From contig NZ_WHJG01000033.1 of NCBI RefSeq assembly GCF_011682175.1, positions 1 to 64,000 on the forward strand: DNA of 64,000 nt. Reading direction: 5' to 3'. The translations under genes and the position numbers were made by a program. Below the pieces are notes generated by a model. That model made no database searches. It was not told the origin of the DNA and saw only the letters and a program-made list of their open reading frames with translations. This document shows, one piece after another, positions 26,150 to 35,373 of the stretch. This DNA comes from Massilia frigida. GTDB lineage: Bacteria > Pseudomonadota > Gammaproteobacteria > Burkholderiales > Burkholderiaceae_D. Position 1 is the first letter of the stretch. Every line of letters begins with the position of its first letter.

Positions 26150-29100
26150 ATGAGGATCGACACGTCGCGCTGCAGCCCAAGCCTGGCGCGGCGCGCCTGG
26201 TGCTGCTGCGCGCTGCTCTGGCTGGCCTGTCTCGCCCTGAGCGGGCCGGCGTTGGCGCTTGACCCCGACAAAGCCTTCCACCACTTCGTGCGCACCAGCT
26301 GGTCGATCCAGAACGGCTTGCCGCAGATCAGCGTGCAAGCCATCACCCAGGATCAGCAGGGTTACATCTGGGTCGCCACCCAGAATGGCCTGGCGCGCTT
26401 CGACGGCGTGCGCTTCACTACCTATTCGCCCGAGAACCAGCCTGGCATGGCCGGTGTCTGGATCCGCAGCCTGATGGCCGACAGCGCCGGGCGCGTCTGG
26501 ATCGGCACCTACAAGGGCCTGACCGTCTACGAAAACGGCGTGTTCCGCGCCATCCCCGCGGCCGATGCGACCCAGTTTCCCATGCTCGACATCTACGCCA
26601 TGGCCGAAGACCAGGGCCGGCTGCTGGTGGCCACCACCAGCGGCGTGTTCGATTACGAGGGCGGCAAGCTGGTACATCGTCCCGGCAGCCCGGCGCCGGC
26701 CACCGCCCTGCTCAAGAGCGCCGACGGGACCTGGATCGGCGGCACCGGCGGCATCTTTCACAGCAGCGGCAAACAGACCGAACGGATTCCGTTGCCGGCC
26801 GGCCTGCGCCATGGTGTGGTCACGCGGCTGGCCGAGGCGCAAGGCAAAATCTGGGCCGGCACCAGCGTCGGCCTGTTTGCGCGCACCGGCGGCGTGCTGG
26901 AAGCGGCGGGCACCGAACCCATCTTGCAAAATTCGCCGACTACCATGCTGTATCAGGACAGCGACCGCAACCTGTGGGTTGCCAGCAACGCCGGCATGGC
27001 GCGCATCCGCGACGGCAAGACTACCGAAATCATCTCCGACCAGAACCCGGCCGCCTTCAAGGGCGTGCTGAGCGCCTTTGAAGACCGCGAGCGCAACCTG
27101 TGGCTGGGCAGCCAGTGGCAGGGCCTGGTGCGCCTGTGGAACGGCTCGACCCGGCGCCTGGCGGCGGCGGAAGGCTTGACCGAACCGATCGTCTGGTCCT
27201 TGACGCGCGCGCCCGACGGGCGCACCTGGGTCGGCACCCGCGATGGCTTGAGCGTGTACAAAGACGGGCGCTTCCGCCAGGTGCTGTCGGGCAGCCAGCT
27301 GCCGCATCCGCATGCCTACAACCTGCTGGCCGACGCCGACCGCATCTGGATCGGCACGCGGCGCGGGCTGGCGCTGTGGCGCGGCGGAAAAGTCGAGACG
27401 CCCGCCCTGTTCGCGCCGATGGCCGCGGCGCAAATCAACGGCATCGTGCGCGACCGCGCCGGCACGCTGTGGTTCCCGACCAGCGAAGGCGTGTTCCGGC
27501 TGGCCGGCGCCGCGCTAAGCAAATTCGGCAAGGACGAAGGCCTGCGCGACGTGCGCGCGCGCCAGGTGCGCGAACTCAAGGACGGGCGCATCCTGGTGAC
27601 CACCCAGGACGGCTTGTACCAACTGCGCGGCGAGCGCATGGAGCAGATTGGCCCCGACAGCGGCTTGCGGCCGGGGATGGACATCACCGCCATCACCGAG
27701 CTGCGCGACGGCGCGCTGGTGCTCGGCACGCTGACCGAGGAAATCTACCTGTTCAACGGCCGCCGCTGGCACAAGTTCGGCGGCGCCGAGGGTTTGCCGC
27801 CGAACGCGCCCTTCTTCCTCGCGGAAGATGCGGCCGGCTATCTGTGGTCGGCCGGCCTGCGCGGCATCCTGCGCGCCCCGCTGGCCGACATGCGCCGGGT
27901 CCAGAACGGCCAGGCCAGGACCGCCGCCGGCGAAATGATCCTCAACGAGCGCGGCGACCGGCGCAGCGGCGAACAGGGTTTCTGCTGCAACGGCGCCGGC
28001 ACGTCCAAGGGCTTCATGGACCCGGCGGGCACGCTGTGGCTGCCCAGCCGCGATGGCGTGGTCACGCTCGACACCATGGGCCTGACCAGGAACATGACGC
28101 CGCCAACGGCCGTGATCGAACGGGTGCGCGTGCTCGACACCTGGCGCGACATCCGCCAGGGCCAGGTCGGCGCCCTGCGCATGCGCGAAGATGCGCGCGA
28201 CCTGGCCTTCGAATTCACCGCCCTGAGCTTCCAGGACCCGGCCAGCGTGGTGCTGCGCTACCGCCTGCATGGCTACGACAAGGACTGGCGCGAACTGCAG
28301 GCGGGCGCGCCGCGCGCGGTCAACTACACCAACCTGCCGCCCGGCTCCTACAAGTTCGAGGTCAAGGCCAGCAACAACGCCGACGTCTGGAGCAAGCTGC
28401 CGGCGCGCCTGGACTTTATCATCGCGCCGCATTTCTACGAGACCAGCTGGTTTTACGGCCTGCTGCTGGCCTGTTTGGGCGGCACCGTGTACGCCGGTTT
28501 CCGCCTGCAGCGCAGTGCGCATGAAAGACAGCGCGCCGCGCTGGAGCAGCAGGTGGCCGAGCGCACCGAGCAGTTGCACGTGGCCAACCGCGCGCTGGAA
28601 CTGGCCAGCCAGACCGACCCGCTCACGGGGCTGCACAACCGGCGCTACCTGAGCAACCAGATCCCGGCCGACCTGGCCTTCTACGAGCGCGAAAACAAGC
28701 GCACCGGCTCCGGCGACAACACGCTGCTGTTCGCGCTGGTCGACATCGACCACTTCAAGCGCATCAACGACACCTATGGCCACAAGGCGGGCGACCGGGT
28801 GCTGCAGCAGGTGTCGGACGTGCTGCGCGCCCAGGTGCGGGTGGGCGACTACATCGTGCGCTGGGGCGGCGAAGAATTCCTGCTGGTGTGCCGGCCCGGC
28901 ACGCGCCAGTTCGTACCGGTGCTGGGCGAGCGTATCCGGCGCGCGGTCGCCAACCATGTGTTCGACCTGGGCGACGGCATCGAGGTATCGCTCACCTGTT
29001 CGGTGGGGCTGGCCGAGAGCGGCCTGTATCTGGACGACGCCAAGGGCGTGAGCTGGGAACACCTGGTGGAACTGGCCGACGCCGCGCTGTACTGGGTCAA

Positions 29101-29287
29101 GGCGAATGGCCGCAATGGCTGGAGCGCGCTGCGGCCCAAGCCCAATGCGGACAACCGGGAGCTGATCGAAAAACTGCACCTGGGCGCGCAGGCGATGCTC
29201 GACACCGGCCGGGCGACCCTGATCAGTTCAAGCGACCAGCTCACGCCCGCGCACGCGGCGCTGGCCGAGTCGAACGACCCGGGCTGA
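26150..29287 (+). CDS. Two-component-regulator-propeller (Reg_prop) diguanylate cyclase
   Basis: A 1045-residue protein. An N-terminal signal sequence (ARRAWCCCALLWLACLALSGPALA) is followed by a periplasmic beta-propeller built of Reg_prop repeats (QDQQGYIWVATQNGLARFDG, DSAGRVWIGTYKGLTVYENG, DRAGTLWFPTSEGVFRLAG), a Y_Y_Y domain (LRYRLHGYDKDWREL), one membrane helix (about 765-785), a coiled segment, and a GGDEF domain with intact GGEEF at 906-910. It should sense an extracellular or periplasmic cue and make c-di-GMP. ATG 26150 places the signal peptide normally; ATG 26111 is an alternative. Neither has a strong ribosome binding site. Confidence 0.9.
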   Translation: MRIDTSRCSPSLARRAWCCCALLWLACLALSGPALALDPDKAFHHFVRTSWSIQNGLPQISVQAITQDQQGYIWVATQNGLARFDGVRFTTYSPENQPGMAGVWIRSLMADSAGRVWIGTYKGLTVYENGVFRAIPAADATQFPMLDIYAMAEDQGRLLVATTSGVFDYEGGKLVHRPGSPAPATALLKSADGTWIGGTGGIFHSSGKQTERIPLPAGLRHGVVTRLAEAQGKIWAGTSVGLFARTGGVLEAAGTEPILQNSPTTMLYQDSDRNLWVASNAGMARIRDGKTTEIISDQNPAAFKGVLSAFEDRERNLWLGSQWQGLVRLWNGSTRRLAAAEGLTEPIVWSLTRAPDGRTWVGTRDGLSVYKDGRFRQVLSGSQLPHPHAYNLLADADRIWIGTRRGLALWRGGKVETPALFAPMAAAQINGIVRDRAGTLWFPTSEGVFRLAGAALSKFGKDEGLRDVRARQVRELKDGRILVTTQDGLYQLRGERMEQIGPDSGLRPGMDITAITELRDGALVLGTLTEEIYLFNGRRWHKFGGAEGLPPNAPFFLAEDAAGYLWSAGLRGILRAPLADMRRVQNGQARTAAGEMILNERGDRRSGEQGFCCNGAGTSKGFMDPAGTLWLPSRDGVVTLDTMGLTRNMTPPTAVIERVRVLDTWRDIRQGQVGALRMREDARDLAFEFTALSFQDPASVVLRYRLHGYDKDWRELQAGAPRAVNYTNLPPGSYKFEVKASNNADVWSKLPARLDFIIAPHFYETSWFYGLLLACLGGTVYAGFRLQRSAHERQRAALEQQVAERTEQLHVANRALELASQTDPLTGLHNRRYLSNQIPADLAFYERENKRTGSGDNTLLFALVDIDHFKRINDTYGHKAGDRVLQQVSDVLRAQVRVGDYIVRWGGEEFLLVCRPGTRQFVPVLGERIRRAVANHVFDLGDGIEVSLTCSVGLAESGLYLDDAKGVSWEHLVELADAALYWVKANGRNGWSALRPKPNADNRELIEKLHLGAQAMLDTGRATLISSSDQLTPAHAALAESNDPG

Positions 29288-29433
29288 GCACCTCGATCTC
29301 CCACTACGCAAGGCGACGGCGGCCGTAAGGACAGTCAAAGCGCTTGCGCTGTAAGAACTTCACCATCTCGCCATCTCGGCCTTGGCCGCTGAGCACATGT
29401 AACGATGCCGGCACGCGCCGGCATGCAGAATCC

Positions 29434-30291
29434 TCAGCGAACCCGCTTGCGGCGGGCCGCGCCGGCGACCAGCGCCAAACCACCAAGGAGCATCCCATAG
29501 GTTGCCGGTTCCGGCACCGGGCTGGTCGATGGCGTCGTATCGCGCGATTGCGCTTCGGCCCACAAGCTGATCGACAGCTTCAGGTTCTGCGTGGTCGATT
29601 TGGTGTTCTCGAACATGATCGACAAACGCTCGCTTGCCGACTGCGAGAACGGCAAATTCGGGTCGCTACTCCAGGTCGGCGCAGTCAACTCGAAGTGCGT
29701 CGTCGTAGTCGGGTACCAGTCGGGCGCGGCGCTTTCGAAGCCCATGCTGGCCTTGAGGGTTGAATTTTCCCTCAGCACATTTGTACGTGGCAGTGACGTT
29801 GCCACACTGCCACTCGCGTCGGCAAAGAACGTGATCTGCGTACCAGGCGAGAGGACGAATTCTTCGATGTACATGAAATTCGATGCGGTCGCCGACCGGC
29901 TATAGCCGACAGTGCCCGTGGTCGACGCGGCCGCACCCAAGTCCAGGCTCTGGAAATTGTTTCCGCTGATGGTAGAGACCACGGTCCCCTGGCGGGTGGA
30001 CAGGCTGCCATCGACATCGCGGCTATACAGCGCGCTCGTCCTGTCCTGGTTCATGTTGCGCGTGGCACGTAATCCGGTTTCGATGATATCGCCGCCGGCC
30101 CGCGTGCCAGGGTAGCTGGTACTGCGCGGCTTGACGATCGAGAGCGAAGGCGCGATGCCGTCGTTGGGCAGCAGGTCTACCAGCGCATACGAAAAATTGG
30201 TCAATGTGCCTTGTGCGCTCACTTGCGCGCTGGCGGACAGCGGGACAGCGAGCGCTGCGGTCAATGCCAGCGTGTTAACAATGGTGTTCAT
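29434..30291 (-). CDS. PEP-CTERM sorting domain protein, paralogue A
   Basis: A 285-residue exported protein. The signal peptide MNTIVNTLALTAALAVPLSA ends near SASAQ. The C-terminus has the exosortase sorting signal: PVPEPATYGMLLGGLALVAG, then a basic tail. The body is Ser/Thr-rich with no recognised enzyme domain. The segment GTLTNFSYALVDLLPNDG and the following IAPSLSIV are nearly identical to the next gene, so the two are tandem paralogues. AGGA 6 bases before ATG 30291 supports the start. Proteins of this type are anchored and processed at the surface, often with exopolysaccharide. The exosortase gene is not in the window. Confidence 0.85.
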   Translation of the reverse strand: MNTIVNTLALTAALAVPLSASAQVSAQGTLTNFSYALVDLLPNDGIAPSLSIVKPRSTSYPGTRAGGDIIETGLRATRNMNQDRTSALYSRDVDGSLSTRQGTVVSTISGNNFQSLDLGAAASTTGTVGYSRSATASNFMYIEEFVLSPGTQITFFADASGSVATSLPRTNVLRENSTLKASMGFESAAPDWYPTTTTHFELTAPTWSSDPNLPFSQSASERLSIMFENTKSTTQNLKLSISLWAEAQSRDTTPSTSPVPEPATYGMLLGGLALVAGAARRKRVR

Positions 30292-30404
30292 AAAAATCCT
30301 GAGTGAATAATGAGCGTGTTCTACACGGAATGCGGCAAGCCAGTGCAGGACTCGGGGAGGCGCGTCCACCGTCAGGACGCGCCCATCGCGGCGCCGTCTG
30401 CCGA

Positions 30405-31277
30405 TCAGTCCTTGCCCACGATCTTGCGTCGGCGCCGCACGGCACCGGCGACCAGCGCCAGTCCGGCAAGCAGCATGGCCGTGGTGGCCGGCTCAGGCAC
30501 AGGAGTTGGCGGCACCTCGGTGGCCTTCAGAGCTTGCACAGTCGCGTGCAAGTCGTACTTCAGACTCAGATCGGCTGAAAACGCCGATTTGTTGTCGAGC
30601 GTAAGCGAGAAGCGCTCACTGGCAGGGCTTTCACCTGGATGGCCGTTCCATGCTTCCCGATTGATGAAATTTGATACATATACATATTCACCCGGCCGGT
30701 TTTGTATATTGGCGTTTAAAGACACCCGAGCCTGGATTTCCGCATAGTCCCGAAATGCCTGATGTGCCTCGCCTTCTGGCGTGATCAAGGCGCTTCCGGT
30801 AAAGTCTGCGAAAAACGACACCCGGGTACCCGGCGAGAGCACAAACTCGGTGATGTTCAAACCGCTTTGCCCTTTCGCGTGGCGGCTTGCAGCAGGGGTG
30901 CCGGCCGTCGACGCCACGGTGTGCAATTGCAATGAATGAAAATCAGTACCAGTCAAGCTCGCCCTTGCCGTGCCGACTGACGTGGCGAGGCCAACGGCGA
31001 GGTCGCGGTCATAAGGCGCTGTGAATTGGCTACGCGCGTCGTCAAACCATGGCTCGACGGAGTCAGACTGGCTGAGAGAGCCGAACACCGAGGCGCCACC
31101 GGCATAACCCTGTGGGGTGACGATGCTGAGCGACGGGGCAATGCCATCGTTGGGCAACAAGTCGATCAAGGTGTACGAGAAATTGCTCAGGCTACCTTCA
31201 GCGCGAACCTGTGCGTGGGCCAATAGCGGTGACGCCAGCGTAGCCGCCATCACCATACCTGCGGCGAATTTGTTCAT
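30405..31277 (-). CDS. PEP-CTERM sorting domain protein, paralogue B
   Basis: A 290-residue exported protein with signal peptide MNKFAAGMVMAATLASPLLA (cleavage near AHAQ) and C-terminal PVPEPATTAMLLAGLALVAG plus a basic tail RRRRK. It shares with paralogue A the N-terminal block NFSYTLIDLLPNDGIAPSLS and a central TEFVLSPGTRVSFFADFTGS (A has EEFVLSPGTQITFFADASGS). This points to a common fold, probably beta-rich. No known domain is recognised. It lies 113 bases upstream of A on the same strand. Confidence 0.85.
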   Translation of the reverse strand: MNKFAAGMVMAATLASPLLAHAQVRAEGSLSNFSYTLIDLLPNDGIAPSLSIVTPQGYAGGASVFGSLSQSDSVEPWFDDARSQFTAPYDRDLAVGLATSVGTARASLTGTDFHSLQLHTVASTAGTPAASRHAKGQSGLNITEFVLSPGTRVSFFADFTGSALITPEGEAHQAFRDYAEIQARVSLNANIQNRPGEYVYVSNFINREAWNGHPGESPASERFSLTLDNKSAFSADLSLKYDLHATVQALKATEVPPTPVPEPATTAMLLAGLALVAGAVRRRRKIVGKD

Positions 31278-31667
31278 GGATTAGCCTTAAATTTATAGCA
31301 AGATTGTCGGACACCGGAATATACCAGTGCCTGCCGCGCGGGCGATGGCCTGTTACAAATTTTTCACACTTCCCGGCTTCCGGCTTGGTTGCGGTGCCAG
31401 ACTGGAAGATGCGCGCAGCGCTGGCACTGTCCCGGCCCATGTCGTCGCTCGCGCTGATGGCGGGATACCGGCTGTCCGGCGAAAATCAGGAATTCGGCCG
31501 CCCCGCGCAGGATCTTCATACACCAGGCGATCGGCATTGTTGCGGTGGTCGTAGCGCCAGTACCGGGTCTTGTTGGCACCCTCCGGCACGCCGCTATTAC
31601 TGAAGCGACCGCCGTCGGCCGCGGCGCGCAGGGTTAGTGTCGTGTGAAAGTCGCGATTTCATATCAC
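31278..31667. other. Intergenic stretch with a probable gene remnant
   Basis: There is no intact gene in these 390 bases. The part next to paralogue B (31278-31340) is AT-richer and should hold its promoter. From about 31350 to 31660 the minus strand has coding-like composition and is described as a remnant in the next entry. Confidence 0.4.
31353..31660 (-). pseudogene. Possible decayed gene fragment
   Basis: One minus-strand frame reads LRAAADGGRFSNSGVPEGAN, then KTRYWRYDHRNNADRLVYED, then GGRIPDFRRTAGIP before ending. It has protein-like amino acid usage in its first half but no start, no ribosome binding site and a short, abrupt end. The segment GRIPDF recalls exported parallel beta-helix proteins, but this is weak. 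It is most simply a relic of a longer gene. Confidence 0.3.
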
Positions 31668-32558
31668 TTAAACGCGCACGACGCCATCGATCACCGTGAT
31701 CGACTGGCCGCCGATCCACGGTTCGCCATCGACGTAGGTAACCGCGATGCGGCCGTCGCATTGCAAACAGGTGCCCTGGCGCGCAGTGTAAGCACGGCTG
31801 GTCTGGCCGCCGCCGGGAAAGCCCTGCGCCTGCAGCACCCTCGCGATGCAGGCATTGGCGCTGCCGGTAACCGGGTCTTCGACCAGCGATCCGTGCTTGG
31901 TAAACAGCGCCCTGACCTCGTAATCGGCCGGCCCGTCGGCGTCATGCGGGCCGTAGATCGCCACGCCGGTCACGCCCAGGCGGGTCATTTCCTGCAACGC
32001 GGCGCCGTCGATGCGCGCATCGAGACAGGCTTGCGCGCTCGCCAAACGCACGACCAGCCACGCGATGCCCATGGTGACGACGAGCGGCGTGCACACCGCA
32101 TCGGGCACGGCGCCTGGCAAGACCCGCGCCAGCAAGGGCTGGTGCTGATGCTCGAGCGGCGCCAGGGTGGCCGCAGGCGCGCGAAACGCCAAGGTGCCAT
32201 CGGCGCCGATCTCGATCGGCACCAGCCCCACCCCGCACTCCTGCACCAAGGTGGCGGCGCGGCGCGGCACCAGGCCCGCTTCGAGCAGGGCGTGCGCCGT
32301 GCCCAAAGTGGGATGGCCGGCGAAGGGAAACTCGGTATCGGGAGAGAAGATGCGGACGCGGTAGTCGGCCTGCGCATCGCGCGCGGTCAGTACGAAGGTG
32401 GTTTCGGACAGGTTGGTCCAGCGCGCCATGGCTTGCATGTCGGCGTCGGACAGGCCGTCGGCATCGAGCACGACGGCCAGTGGATTGCCCTTGAACGCGA
32501 CCTTGGTGAACACGTCGACCTGCTTGAAGCGGCGCGCCGCGCCCGGGGCCACGCTCAA
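31668..32558 (-). CDS. PhzF family isomerase/epimerase-like protein
   Basis: A 296-residue member of the PhzF (diaminopimelate-epimerase-like fold) family. It has the N-terminal QVDVFTKVAFKGNPLAVV, the catalytic Glu at E52 (NLSETTFV), FSPDTEFPFAGHPTLGTAH, and the C-terminal VEDPVTGSANACIARVL. The substrate is unknown; most genomic PhzF homologues are unassigned. It seems to start with TTG at 32558, 8 bases after AGGA inside the end of the preceding CBS gene. A GTG six bases further on is an alternative. The two genes are separated by a single base, so they are cotranscribed. Confidence 0.9.
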   Translation of the reverse strand: MSVAPGAARRFKQVDVFTKVAFKGNPLAVVLDADGLSDADMQAMARWTNLSETTFVLTARDAQADYRVRIFSPDTEFPFAGHPTLGTAHALLEAGLVPRRAATLVQECGVGLVPIEIGADGTLAFRAPAATLAPLEHQHQPLLARVLPGAVPDAVCTPLVVTMGIAWLVVRLASAQACLDARIDGAALQEMTRLGVTGVAIYGPHDADGPADYEVRALFTKHGSLVEDPVTGSANACIARVLQAQGFPGGGQTSRAYTARQGTCLQCDGRIAVTYVDGEPWIGGQSITVIDGVVRV

Positions 32559-32559
32559 A

Positions 32560-33012
32560 TCAGTCTTCCTGAACGGCTTCGGCCGGCCAGTCGCGGATGT
32601 AGGCCTTGAGCATGCGATTCTCGAAGCTCTGCGCTTCGAGCACGGCGCGCGCGACGTCGTAGAACGAAATGACGCCGAGCAGGGTTTTCGCGTTCATCAC
32701 CGGCAGGTAGCGCGCGTGCTTTTCGAGCATCATGCGGCGTACTTCGTTGACCTCGGTGTCCGGGGTGACGGTGATCGGATGATCGTCCATGTGCTTGCGC
32801 ACCGTGCCCGCGCCGACCGAGCCGCCGTTCTTGTGCAGCACCTTGATGACTTCGCGGAAGGTCAGCATGCCGACCAGGTCGCCGAACTCCATGACCACCA
32901 GCGAACCGATGTCCTTTTCGGCCATGGTGTTGACCGCGTCCACGAGCAGCATCTCGGGCGTTGCTGTGTACAGGATGTTACCCTTCACTTGAAGGATTTC
33001 TGAGACTTTCAT
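32560..33012 (-). CDS. Protein with two CBS domains
   Basis: A 150-residue protein consisting of a CBS pair: first domain about 8-65 (LLVDAVNTMAEKDIGSLVVM, FREVIKVL), second about 75-135 (ITVTPDTEVNEVRRMMLEKH, ARYLPVMNAKTLLGVISFYD). CBS pairs bind adenine nucleotides and regulate partners. No partner domain is attached here. AAGGCGG before ATG 33012 supports the start. It is probably in an operon with the PhzF gene. Confidence 0.92.
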   Translation of the reverse strand: MKVSEILQVKGNILYTATPEMLLVDAVNTMAEKDIGSLVVMEFGDLVGMLTFREVIKVLHKNGGSVGAGTVRKHMDDHPITVTPDTEVNEVRRMMLEKHARYLPVMNAKTLLGVISFYDVARAVLEAQSFENRMLKAYIRDWPAEAVQED

Positions 33013-33233
33013 GGTGGCCGCCTTGTCATGTGAGGTTATAAGTGGATGTCTTTTATAAGCCCTAGCTCCGACTGTAGCGTAAGCTTGGCAAAAAATCCAG
33101 CATTGCGAATAATCAGGCCCCTGGAGAAAGGGCCCGATTGGTCATTGCACCATTTTAGCGAGCAAACCACGCTTTTGTGCAACGCATGCGTGCTACGATT
33201 CGGCCCATCCTTTTTCTAACTGATGAGCCCACC

Positions 33234-34544
33234 ATGAGCGGACCTCAATACCCCGGCTTCGACACCCTGTCGCTGCACGCCGGCGCTGCGCCCGACCCGG
33301 CCACCGGCGCCCGCGCCACGCCTGTCTATTTCACTTCCTCGTTCGCGTTCAAGGACTCGGACCACGCGGCGTCGCTGTTCAATATGGAACGCGCCGGCCA
33401 CGTGTACTCGCGCATCTCGAACCCGACCAACGCGGTGCTCGAAGAACGCATCGCCGCGCTCGAAGGCGGCGTGGCCGGCATCGCCACCGCCAGCGGCCAG
33501 GCCGCCATGCATCTGGGGCTGGTGACGATCGCCGGCGCCGGTTCGCACATCGTCGCTTCGCGCGCGCTGTACGGCGGCTCGCAAAACCTGCTGGCCTACA
33601 CGCTCAAGCGCTTCGGCATCGAGACCACCTTCGTGGACCCGCGCGACGCCGACGCCTGGCGCGCCGCGATCCGTCCCAACACCAAGGTGCTGTTTGCCGA
33701 AACGCTGGGCAATCCGGGGCTGGACGTGCTCGATATCGCCACCGTCTCGGCCATCGCGCACGACCACCATCTGCCGCTGATGATGGATTCGACCTTCACC
33801 ACGCCTTACCTGCTGCGCCCCTTCGACCATGGCGCCGACCTGGTATTCCACTCGGCCACCAAGTTCCTGTGCGGGCACGGCACCGCCATCGGCGGCCTGC
33901 TGGTCGACGGCGGCACCTTCGACTGGCAAGCCGCCTACGACAAGACCGGGCGCTTCGCCGAATTGTGCGAGCCGTACGAGGGCTTTCACGGCATGGTGTT
34001 CGCCGAGGAATCGACCGTGGCGCCGTTTTCGCTGCGCGCGCGGCGCGAGGGCTTGCGCGATTTCGGCGCGGTGATGAGCCCCCACAATGCCTTCGCCGTG
34101 CTGCAAGGGATCGAGACGCTCAGCCTGCGCATGGACCGCCACGTGGCCAACACGCGCAAGGTGGTCGAATTCCTGCTGTCCAATCCGGCGGTGGAGTCGG
34201 TGTCGTATCCGGAACTGGAATCGCATCCCGATTATGCGCTGGCCAAACGCCTGCTGCCCAAGGGCTGCGGCGCGGTGTTCTCGTTCAGCCTCAAAGGCGA
34301 CCGCGCCGCCGGGCGGCGCTTTGTGGACGCGCTCAAGATCTTCTCGCACCTGGCCAACGTGGGCGACGCCAAGTCGCTGGTGATCCATCCGGCGTCGACC
34401 ACCCACTTCCGGGTACCGACCGAACAACTGGCGGCGTCCGGCATCAAGGAAGGCACGATGCGCCTGTCGATCGGGCTGGAGAACGTCGATGACCTGATCG
34501 AAGACCTGGCGCGCGGCCTGAAACTGTCGCAGAAGGGAGCCTGA
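33234..34544 (+). CDS. metY: O-acetylhomoserine sulfhydrylase (Cys/Met metabolism PLP enzyme)
   Basis: It forms homocysteine from O-acetylhomoserine (or a related homoserine ester) and sulfide in methionine synthesis. The 436 residues are typical of MetY and longer than MetZ or MetB. PLP-binding lysine is K210 in FHSATKFLCGHG. Other family blocks are YSRISNPTNAVLEERIAALE, FAETLGNPGLDVLDI and the MetY-type insertion ELCEPYEGFHGMVFAEE. ATG 33234 starts MSGPQYPGFDTLSLHAG. The in-frame extension upstream has no support. An alpha/beta hydrolase gene follows directly. Confidence 0.9.
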   Translation: MSGPQYPGFDTLSLHAGAAPDPATGARATPVYFTSSFAFKDSDHAASLFNMERAGHVYSRISNPTNAVLEERIAALEGGVAGIATASGQAAMHLGLVTIAGAGSHIVASRALYGGSQNLLAYTLKRFGIETTFVDPRDADAWRAAIRPNTKVLFAETLGNPGLDVLDIATVSAIAHDHHLPLMMDSTFTTPYLLRPFDHGADLVFHSATKFLCGHGTAIGGLLVDGGTFDWQAAYDKTGRFAELCEPYEGFHGMVFAEESTVAPFSLRARREGLRDFGAVMSPHNAFAVLQGIETLSLRMDRHVANTRKVVEFLLSNPAVESVSYPELESHPDYALAKRLLPKGCGAVFSFSLKGDRAAGRRFVDALKIFSHLANVGDAKSLVIHPASTTHFRVPTEQLAASGIKEGTMRLSIGLENVDDLIEDLARGLKLSQKGA

Positions 34545-34545
34545 C

Positions 34546-35355
34546 ATGATCTGCACCCTTCCCGGCTTCGACGCCTACTGCTACACCGGCGGCAAGGCCT
34601 TCAACGCGGCCCAGCCGACCATCGTCTTCATCCACGGCGCCCAGAACGACCATTCGGTGTGGGCCTTGCAGTCGCGCTATTTCGCGCACCACGGCTTCAA
34701 TGTGCTGGCGGTGGACCTGCCCGGCCACGGGCGCAGCAGGGGCGCGGCGCTGCACAGCGTGGAAGAAATGGCGACCTGGCTGCTGGCGGTGCTCGATGCC
34801 GTGGGCGTCGAACGCGCCGTGCTGGCGGGCCACAGCATGGGCTCCCTGATCGCGCTCGAAGCGGCGTTCCGGGCGCCCGCGCGCGTGAGCCATCTGGCGC
34901 TGCTCGGCACCACTTATCCGATGAAGGTGTCCGACGCGCTGCTCGATACGGCCAGGAACAACGAGCAGGCTGCGATCGACATGGTCAATATTTTCTCGCA
35001 CTCGTCGATGGCGCAAAAGCCATCGTGTCCCGGACCGGGGTTTTACACCATGGGCGGCGCGCGGCGGCTGATGCAGCGCATGTCGGTCATCAATCCGGAC
35101 CAGCTGTTCTACACCGACTTTTACGCCTGCAATGCCTACGCCAACGGCCAGGCCGCGGCGGAGACGGTGCGCTGCCCTACCCTGTTCATCTTCGGCAGCA
35201 AGGACATGATGACGCCGCCGCGCTCGACAAAACTGCTGACGGGCGCCATCGCCCACGGCAAAGTCCTCCAGGTCGATGCCGGCCACCAGCTGATGGCCGA
35301 GCAGCCCGACGCGGTGCTGGACGCGCTGTTCGGGTTCGCCACCGCGCCCGCGTAA
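34546..35355 (+). CDS. Alpha/beta-fold hydrolase
   Basis: A 269-residue hydrolase with the nucleophile elbow AGHSMGSL (S97), oxyanion region IVFIHGAQNDHSVW, and the C-terminal Asp and His in FGSKDMMTPP and VDAGHQLMAEQP. The substrate is unknown. The ATG is 1 base after the metY stop with GGGAG upstream, so it is cotranscribed with metY. MetX-type homoserine acetyltransferases are also alpha/beta hydrolases but are larger (about 380 residues), so this is not obviously MetX. Confidence 0.88.
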   Translation: MICTLPGFDAYCYTGGKAFNAAQPTIVFIHGAQNDHSVWALQSRYFAHHGFNVLAVDLPGHGRSRGAALHSVEEMATWLLAVLDAVGVERAVLAGHSMGSLIALEAAFRAPARVSHLALLGTTYPMKVSDALLDTARNNEQAAIDMVNIFSHSSMAQKPSCPGPGFYTMGGARRLMQRMSVINPDQLFYTDFYACNAYANGQAAAETVRCPTLFIFGSKDMMTPPRSTKLLTGAIAHGKVLQVDAGHQLMAEQPDAVLDALFGFATAPA

Positions 35356-35373
35356 ATCCGCCAGGAGAGCCGC

